Below are positions 58,208-64,000 of a DNA stretch of 64,000 bases, piece by piece (within the stretch, counting starts at the first letter, position 1; every line of letters begins with the position of its first letter). The notes under the pieces were generated by a model, which saw only the letters and a list, made by a program, of their open reading frames with translations, searched no databases and was not told where the DNA came from. The translations under genes were made by a program, and so were the position numbers. This DNA comes from Candidatus Firestonebacteria bacterium RIFOXYD2_FULL_39_29. Lineage in GTDB: Bacteria; Oederibacteriota; D2-FULL-39-29. The stretch covers positions 20,073 through 84,072 of the forward strand of contig MFGV01000001.1 in the NCBI GenBank assembly GCA_001778375.1. The letters run 5' to 3'.

Positions 58208-59929
58208 TCAAAAGCGAATTAATGTTGTTATATCACCGCTGCCTTTTATATCTTTCGAAATATATATAACAGGCGCTTTATATTTTTTATTGTAAGCCGG
58301 AGACACCCATCCTTTTTCTAATTTTATCTTAGCCCCGTCATTGTTAAACAACTTTACTTTTAGATTGTTTGATTTAATATTAACAACTCTGCCATTTACT
58401 TCGACTTTTGAAGGAGCAAAATGAAAATATTGTTTATAATTATGCCTGCCTTTTGCCGTAAAACTGTCTTTGATAAGCAAGAAATGATTTTTACTAAATA
58501 CTATCTCTCTTGTGTGGGTTACAGGATCTTTTAGTTTTCTATATCTGTAATGTTCTGCTTTTAATATCCTTATATCAGAAATAACTTTATCTTCAAGCAT
58601 AGTATACTCTTTTCTATTCCTTACCTTCCAACTTTGAATAAATTGGTCCATATTGTCCACCGTCACCGTATTGTGAGCAGGTGTACTTTGGAAGTATCTC
58701 CTCCATTTATTATCAATATAAGTAAACCTTCCTGGATCAATCAGCAAAGGTTTTCCGTTAACAGACAAACAAAATGATAACAGATCAATGTTGCCATGCC
58801 ATCCGCCTAATGGACCGCAATCAAATACTAAATAATTGGCTTTCCTGCTCCAATCGGAACGTGAGACATATATCCCACCTTTATCAAAAGAAGAATCTAA
58901 TGCTTTCTTGTTTGCAGGTTTGATCTTTAAATAATCTTTCAAGGCATTTTTACCAAACAACCACAAAAGCTCAGGATCAAACTCGCTTTTTGGTTTTAAA
59001 AATGGATCTTCAAATAACAAAGCGCCTAATGCGAGAGGTATTTTTACACTGTCATAATTGTAATCTGAATCCCCAAAAGCAGGAACTTTATCATCAGGCA
59101 AGCTAAGGTCCAGCAAAAAGTCAAACATTTTTTTGTATCTTGAAATATATTCAACCGGCATTTTGATCTTATTTCTTTCGGCTAATATCAATGGCTCTCC
59201 ATACCAATTTAGACATCCTATATGATAACTTGGGCTCATCTCCCATTGAACCCCGTCAGAATATACATTCTTTACAAAATTTTCTTTTAATAAATTTACA
59301 GCTCTTGTTTTCCATTTATCAGCATCCGGCATCTCGGGGAACATTATTGCTATTTCCAGCAATCCTTCCATCTCCATCGCCCTGTGATTATTCGGTGATC
59401 CATATTTATAATACTTATACAGGTATTCAGCATGATTTTTAAGCGCATTTATCATCTTTAGCTTTGTTTGATCTTCAAAAAGCGGTTCATTTGACAGCAA
59501 TAATATTGTCCATACCCAGTTCCTCGCCCTTATGCCGGCATCTATCAACCTCCAGGTGATACTTTCTCTTGAATATTTATTTGGATATGGATTAGCATCT
59601 ACCCAGGAGTTAATTAAGTACTTTAATTCATTCATATATCTATTATTTCTTGTGTAAAGATATGCTTTTGCAAGATGCAGCCACTCATTATGGCGGTTTA
59701 TGCAGCAATTCCATTCAATCTCTCTTTTAGGAATAAGACTCCATTTTATGGTCTTATCAAATTTAATATTTATCCTGTGATAATAATATCTGCGTTTGCA
59801 AGCTTGGTCAGCAATTCTTAAGGTTTCCTTAATATTCTCAGGAAATTTACTTTTTAAAATACTAATAATTGACTTTATATCGTTTTGATCAAAAAAGAAT
59901 TTGGGTCTTTGAGCGGATGTGTTTTTCAA
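58208..59929 (-). CDS. heparinase II/III family polysaccharide lyase-like protein
   Basis: 573 residues. An alpha/alpha toroid (about 60-320) carries NNHRAMEMEGLLEIA (N181, H182) and EMSPSYH (Y235, H236), the usual catalytic set. A beta-sheet domain follows with GGWHGNIDLLSFCLS (H378) and LIDPGRFTY (D398) for metal binding. Such enzymes cleave uronic-acid glycans such as heparin, alginate or chondroitin. Unlike its neighbours it has no visible signal peptide, suggesting action on imported oligosaccharides. TTG start behind AGGAGA. Confidence 0.85.
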   Translation of the reverse strand: MKNTSAQRPKFFFDQNDIKSIISILKSKFPENIKETLRIADQACKRRYYYHRINIKFDKTIKWSLIPKREIEWNCCINRHNEWLHLAKAYLYTRNNRYMNELKYLINSWVDANPYPNKYSRESITWRLIDAGIRARNWVWTILLLSNEPLFEDQTKLKMINALKNHAEYLYKYYKYGSPNNHRAMEMEGLLEIAIMFPEMPDADKWKTRAVNLLKENFVKNVYSDGVQWEMSPSYHIGCLNWYGEPLILAERNKIKMPVEYISRYKKMFDFLLDLSLPDDKVPAFGDSDYNYDSVKIPLALGALLFEDPFLKPKSEFDPELLWLFGKNALKDYLKIKPANKKALDSSFDKGGIYVSRSDWSRKANYLVFDCGPLGGWHGNIDLLSFCLSVNGKPLLIDPGRFTYIDNKWRRYFQSTPAHNTVTVDNMDQFIQSWKVRNRKEYTMLEDKVISDIRILKAEHYRYRKLKDPVTHTREIVFSKNHFLLIKDSFTAKGRHNYKQYFHFAPSKVEVNGRVVNIKSNNLKVKLFNNDGAKIKLEKGWVSPAYNKKYKAPVIYISKDIKGSGDITTLIRF

Positions 59930-59973
59930 GCTCTTAATCTCCTTTTAATTGGGCGATTTTAAAACGATTGATA

Positions 59974-59998
59974 AACCCTGTTCCATTAGGACAGGGTT
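59974..59998 (-). terminator. stem-loop after the NHL-repeat gene
   Basis: aaccctgt (59974-59981) and acagggtt (59991-59998) form an 8-bp stem 30 bp past the stop. Downstream on the minus strand is a weak T-rich stretch (TATCAATCGTTTT), so termination is plausible but not certain. Confidence 0.5.
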
Positions 59999-60027
59999 CG
60001 TCAATCAAATACATTACCAAAGTCTAA

Positions 60028-62547
60028 TTACTTCAACTCAACTTCTTCTTTGTCTGCGTAAACCAGATTACAGCGGACAATACGGTTTGCGTATTCATCC
60101 GTAATAAATAGCATATCTTTCCATATGGCAACACCTGTAGGGCGGGAAAGCGGGACCTCGGGATCTATCACTATATTCGTACCTTCAAGCTTCTTATTCC
60201 CTCCGCCGCCTTTGCAGTCTTCGTTTCCGTAAACTCCGACTCTTAATACTAAATTACCGGCGGCATCCAGAGCTTTTACATTGTAAAGCGCCGCATCATG
60301 GCACCATACTCTATCATCTTCATCTATTGCAATTTGGGCAGTTGCACATTCATAAGCACTGCAATTCCAACCCGCAGTTCCTGATACACCCGCATGCTCC
60401 CATTCTGCGTCTGATTTACTTGGAGTCTTCTCTCCGCCCTTTGGAGGAAATTTCACAAGCTTGGCTTCATTAGAATAGCGCCATCTTTCAGGTTCCGGCA
60501 AACTTTTATTTGTCCACCATTTACCCACTGTCGGGTTTCCATTCGACCCAAACGCATCAATCGTGTAAATACTTCCGTCTCTTGCAACAGCTACACCATT
60601 AGACACCCCGCGGCCATTATGATAATAAAACCCGTACTGATTACTGCCCATGTATAATATTTTATACTCATCTATTAATTTTACTTTACCTTTTTCTTTT
60701 AAATTACCTTCTTTATCATAAACATCTATCCGGCTTACAACCATAGGCATCATTTTCCCTAAAAACGGCTTTATTTCTTCGTTCGGCCTGGTGTTAGCAG
60801 TTATCACTGAAAGATAAATATCCTTATTCTGTCCAACCGCTACACCTCTTACACTTTTAACATCGGTTTCAACTGTTATTTTATCTTTTTCCCCAAACTT
60901 AAGTTTATTACCTTTGGGATCGTATTTATAAATACTATCAGCGCCCTTCCAGCCCGGTTGAATTGCCAAATAGTAATTTCCTTCACTATCTACGCAGGAA
61001 TTCCCGGAGCCTTCTTCTTGCGGGACACCGCTAAATATAGCTTTAAAATTATTTCCGTCAATGTCACTGACAAAAACTCCGCCCTGGTCATGACTGGCGC
61101 AATAAAGTTTTCCGGCTCCCACACTGGGATACATAGGGAAGGAAACACTTGATTCTTTTTGTCCTTTAATGATCTTTAATTCAAAACTTTTCCCTTTGTC
61201 TAAAGCTCTGACCAGCGTATCCTTTCCGGCTCCATTCATTATCCAAACTATGCTATTTTCAGAATCCACAGCGATCTGACCGCTCTTTTCAGGGATGGAG
61301 ACTTCCGCAGTTACGGCAAAAGTTTCCGAGGACTCAATTTTCTGAAGTTTAGTACCTTTTAGAAGATAAACCGCCCCAGTTTTAAGATTTGCTCCGAGCT
61401 GTCCATTTAAATCCTTATTGTTTTTTATGACTTTTCCTTCTTTATCAAAAACAGTCAAACCACTATTATCCGTTACCCAAATATTCCCGTTTGGCCGGAC
61501 TGCAACAGATCTTGGAGATTGAAGTTTTATAATGAAATCTCCTGCAAAACTTTTTACCGGTTCCATAGTTGCGCCGTTAAGATGCGCCAAAACACCTATA
61601 TTGCTGTCAGTGATGTAAAAATCACCTTCCGGACCAATGGCAACTCTGATCTCACGTGATCCTGCCTTTGCCCCTACAGCCCAGGGAGCTCTAATCAGAG
61701 ATGCATCGTAAGGAACTCCATTTTTCATTACCCACAAGGGTACTCCACCATCTCCTTCCCAGCACCAATTACCAAATACAATACCGGAAGGACTTGCACC
61801 CATACCAGTAGCTTGCGTATAAAAATAATACGCCGCCGAATGATTCACTGATAAGGGAACAATATTTCCTTCGTAATCAGGCACTCCTGCCGGAGAAGGT
61901 GTTCCTCTTGCCTTAAATTGACTCTTGTAAAATTCCGAAACCCCTTTTACTGCAGGGCTGTATGGCCATTCTCGCCTAACATATTTTCCATTTTTATCAA
62001 AAACACGTAAAGCTGAATCGTGTACCGAGTATTTACTCGATACATACAATTCTCCTTTAGAGTTTTCGGTAATTGCTCCGATATCAATAAACGCATCCGG
62101 CTCCCACAAAACGAACTTATCGAACTTCGCATTCACGCCAGCGTTGACAGATACCTTACAATTAACAGCTATATTCTTTCCGTCATCATCTTTTCCATCC
62201 CAAATTATATTCTGGGAGAGAGATTTCGGCTGAAAAGGTTTTGCCGCCTTATCCCCGCCTACCAAACCGCTTGCCAGATGGCGGACAACCTCGCCTTTTC
62301 CATTAACAATACGGACTGTAACATCTGTAGCTTTTTCAAGTTTAAACGATATTTCAAACCCTTTATCGGTCTTTTTAATAGACGGTTTTTCTTTTATTAA
62401 TTTAATAGCAGTTATTTTTACCGGTTTTTCTGACGGCTTTTGCGCAAATGCATTTTCACCCAGGTGAAAAACCAAAGCAACAACAATACATACAGCAATC
62501 TCCGCTGTTTTTTGCCATATAGTGCTATGAACTCTGCATTTTTGCAT
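60028..62547 (-). CDS. secreted NHL/SMP-30-type beta-propeller protein with FlgD-like N-domain
   Basis: 839 residues. Signal peptide about 10-36. Residues about 45-140 form an Ig-like FlgD fold (TVRIVNGKGEVVRHLASG, IIWDGKDDDGKNIA). Then come repeated propeller blades of the NHL kind: VAIGPEGDFYITDSN, VAVRPNGNIWVTDNSG, VAVGQNKDIYLSVI, VAVARDGSIYTIDAFG and VAIWKDMLFITDEYANRIV. Such proteins bind ligands or proteins outside the cell; a lyase activity cannot be excluded. Ribosome-binding site GGAGGA. It lies 32 bp downstream of the PKD protein. Confidence 0.78.
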   Translation of the reverse strand: MQKCRVHSTIWQKTAEIAVCIVVALVFHLGENAFAQKPSEKPVKITAIKLIKEKPSIKKTDKGFEISFKLEKATDVTVRIVNGKGEVVRHLASGLVGGDKAAKPFQPKSLSQNIIWDGKDDDGKNIAVNCKVSVNAGVNAKFDKFVLWEPDAFIDIGAITENSKGELYVSSKYSVHDSALRVFDKNGKYVRREWPYSPAVKGVSEFYKSQFKARGTPSPAGVPDYEGNIVPLSVNHSAAYYFYTQATGMGASPSGIVFGNWCWEGDGGVPLWVMKNGVPYDASLIRAPWAVGAKAGSREIRVAIGPEGDFYITDSNIGVLAHLNGATMEPVKSFAGDFIIKLQSPRSVAVRPNGNIWVTDNSGLTVFDKEGKVIKNNKDLNGQLGANLKTGAVYLLKGTKLQKIESSETFAVTAEVSIPEKSGQIAVDSENSIVWIMNGAGKDTLVRALDKGKSFELKIIKGQKESSVSFPMYPSVGAGKLYCASHDQGGVFVSDIDGNNFKAIFSGVPQEEGSGNSCVDSEGNYYLAIQPGWKGADSIYKYDPKGNKLKFGEKDKITVETDVKSVRGVAVGQNKDIYLSVITANTRPNEEIKPFLGKMMPMVVSRIDVYDKEGNLKEKGKVKLIDEYKILYMGSNQYGFYYHNGRGVSNGVAVARDGSIYTIDAFGSNGNPTVGKWWTNKSLPEPERWRYSNEAKLVKFPPKGGEKTPSKSDAEWEHAGVSGTAGWNCSAYECATAQIAIDEDDRVWCHDAALYNVKALDAAGNLVLRVGVYGNEDCKGGGGNKKLEGTNIVIDPEVPLSRPTGVAIWKDMLFITDEYANRIVRCNLVYADKEEVELK

Positions 62548-62579
62548 AATTCCTCCAAAATATTATAATTTACTTCTAC

Positions 62580-63950
62580 TCACCAGGGAAATTTACGCGT
62601 AAATATATAACCATAAGACGAAGGCTCTACCCTTACATACCCTACCCCGACTATATTTACAGGATCACCGTTTGTGACAGTAAAATTAACGGCGCCGGAA
62701 GGCAAGGTTGGAAATAAAATATTCCGTATCCGCATAATTGTTTTTTCCGGAATAGATTCGATTTTAAATACTTCCTTACCTTCGACACTAATAGAAACCG
62801 GTCCGTTTACGGCTGAAGGCGCTGTCAATCCTATATCCAGCCAGCATCTTTTATCTTCTAAATTAACAGCAAGCCATTTTGAATCCAGCTTCAGGTTAAA
62901 CTCCCTTTTTGAGCCTGCAGGTACTCCCGCAAGATCCGTTTCGATACCGGGAAGTTGTATAGAAGATACAACAGGCATTTTTAAAGGTTTCATTTCAGCA
63001 TTCCAAAACTTTAAACCATTTGAATAGGGAGCCGGCAATTTATCGGAAAAGCCCACTCTTCCCAGTTTTGAAATACTATCAATAGCTGCTTTCACCTCAT
63101 AAGGTTTAATAGTGCTCAAAGACGGTTCCAAACAAAGATACCCGATAGAAGTTGTCCCGGTACCCCGGCCTCCCGCTTCCATTGTAAAATACCCGTCTTT
63201 CACTTCAACAGGAATGTGCACAAATGCGACAGTTAAGCTTTTCGCCAAAATCATATCAAGTTTTATTTTTCCGCCGCCAAAAGACAAATGCTGCTCACCA
63301 TTTTCGCTGTACGGATTTCCTACACCGAAAGAAACTTTATACATTCCGTTCGGGGCTTTTACTTTAAAAACCTTTTTTTCTTTATTGGGAACGGATGCGC
63401 TATCACCTTCTATCCTGAGACCGTAACGAACCGTACTTTCTTTATAAATAGACACCTGGCTATCCCATCCAAATCCGTCTTTTTCATTAAAAATACCGTT
63501 TGCAACCGTATATTCCGGCGGCGTAAGATTTTCATTAGGCGCAAAGTTAAACTTGAAAAGCCCGCCGGGATTTACCGTAACAATAACTCTGTCAAAAGAC
63601 TCAAATCCGCTGTTGTCTTTTACTTTCAGCATTACCTTATGTTTGCCAATAGGCAGTTGAATCAGATCAATTTCTTTTTTTGAAACAACTTTATTCGCCG
63701 GCTTATCCTCGATGGCCCATTCATATTCAACAATTTTACCGCCGTTTAAAGCCGCTGATTTTGATGCATCGAGTTTAATATCAGCTGTTCCTTTATCCTG
63801 AGAAGCATTTGTCACTATATTTTTTCCTGCATTAGCCGACGGATATTTTTTGCTTAGTAAGTATGAGTGCATGGAATACCTTATTGGTTTTACTCCGGTA
63901 ATTACCAGACGAGTTAATGTCAAATGTTGTGTTTGAGAAGTAGCGAGCAT
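62580..63950 (-). CDS. PKD/malectin-like domain protein, possibly 5'-truncated
   Basis: 456 residues. A PKD-like domain (about 35-130: PSANAGKN, AALNGGKIVEYEWAIED, GKHKVMLKVKDNSGFESFDR) is followed by a carbohydrate-binding-like domain (about 133-275: FKFNFAPNENLTPPEYTVANG, EKDGFGWDSQVS, MYKVSFGVGNPYS), seen in secreted polysaccharide enzymes, and a C-terminal beta region. No signal peptide is visible and the first 30 residues look unrelated to any domain. An in-frame stop lies three codons upstream of the ATG. A strong AAGGAGG site is about 15 nt upstream, too far for this start. Confidence 0.6.
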   Translation of the reverse strand: MLATSQTQHLTLTRLVITGVKPIRYSMHSYLLSKKYPSANAGKNIVTNASQDKGTADIKLDASKSAALNGGKIVEYEWAIEDKPANKVVSKKEIDLIQLPIGKHKVMLKVKDNSGFESFDRVIVTVNPGGLFKFNFAPNENLTPPEYTVANGIFNEKDGFGWDSQVSIYKESTVRYGLRIEGDSASVPNKEKKVFKVKAPNGMYKVSFGVGNPYSENGEQHLSFGGGKIKLDMILAKSLTVAFVHIPVEVKDGYFTMEAGGRGTGTTSIGYLCLEPSLSTIKPYEVKAAIDSISKLGRVGFSDKLPAPYSNGLKFWNAEMKPLKMPVVSSIQLPGIETDLAGVPAGSKREFNLKLDSKWLAVNLEDKRCWLDIGLTAPSAVNGPVSISVEGKEVFKIESIPEKTIMRIRNILFPTLPSGAVNFTVTNGDPVNIVGVGYVRVEPSSYGYIFTRKFPW

Positions 63951-64000
63951 CCTTGGTTACAAAACCTCCTTTCTTGAAAAATCTGAACTTTTACCTCTAA

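Overview
This AT-rich window comes from an anaerobic, apparently Gram-negative-type bacterium of a poorly cultured lineage. The evidence is a glycosyltransferase family 9 (heptosyltransferase-like) gene, Wood-Ljungdahl-type methylene-THF reductase genes, a pyrophosphate-linked glycolysis cluster, and many secreted polysaccharide-active proteins. I cannot name the phylum from sequence alone; the content would fit a PVC-like or candidate-phylum genome. Almost every gene is on the minus strand. The plus-strand exceptions are rpmB, a small membrane sensor gene and tRNA-Leu. No rRNA, CRISPR array, integrase or transposase is visible.

Layout, left to right. 1-2.3 kb: a YmdB-type phosphodiesterase (cut by the window edge) and ribonuclease Y, behind a structured leader with a consensus promoter and a possible 54-residue ORF. 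2.35-6.7 kb: a two-gene sugar importer in which the binding protein is fused to one permease and the other permease carries about five repeats of roughly 75 residues between its first two membrane segments. 6.8-13 kb: a folate/C1 cluster (formyl-THF cyclo-ligase, an orphan FlbD, an orphan NuoA, MetF, MetV, a MetV-RnfC fusion, a Gfo/Idh oxidoreductase) containing a 119-bp palindromic element. 13.2-19.9 kb: a sugar-phosphate cluster with aldolase-like protein, PPi-type phosphofructokinase, TIM-barrel isomerase, N-terminal transketolase half and a membrane H+-pyrophosphatase; its promoter is followed by a perfect 22-bp palindrome.

20-30 kb: envelope and housekeeping genes (GT9, methyltransferase, MarC, coaD, rsmD, recG, rpmB, S23-type four-helix protein, ridA, a hybrid PAS histidine kinase, tRNA-Pro). 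28.8-37.4 kb: a tightly overlapping run of nine genes from a CsgG-like envelope protein and a CHASE2-type adenylate cyclase through purA, an amidase, murI, rph and the XTP pyrophosphatase. 37.5-47.7 kb: AMMECR1, a PilT-type ATPase, sensor and degenerate GGDEF proteins, an M23/LysM endopeptidase, an isomerase, a FecR-domain protein, and a CpaE-CpaF fusion ATPase whose mRNA looks leaderless.

47.7-64 kb: a polysaccharide-use region with a decayed CBM9-type gene, a carbohydrate-binding-like secreted protein, a complete SBP plus two-permease ABC importer, two tandem secreted GH89-like proteins, a heparinase II/III-like lyase, an NHL-repeat protein and a PKD/malectin-like protein. No ABC ATPase gene accompanies either importer, so both probably share an ATPase encoded elsewhere. 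Many intergenic spacers hold degenerate tandem repeats with 7-9 nt units, a different unit at each site. This is the most unusual sequence-scale pattern seen.
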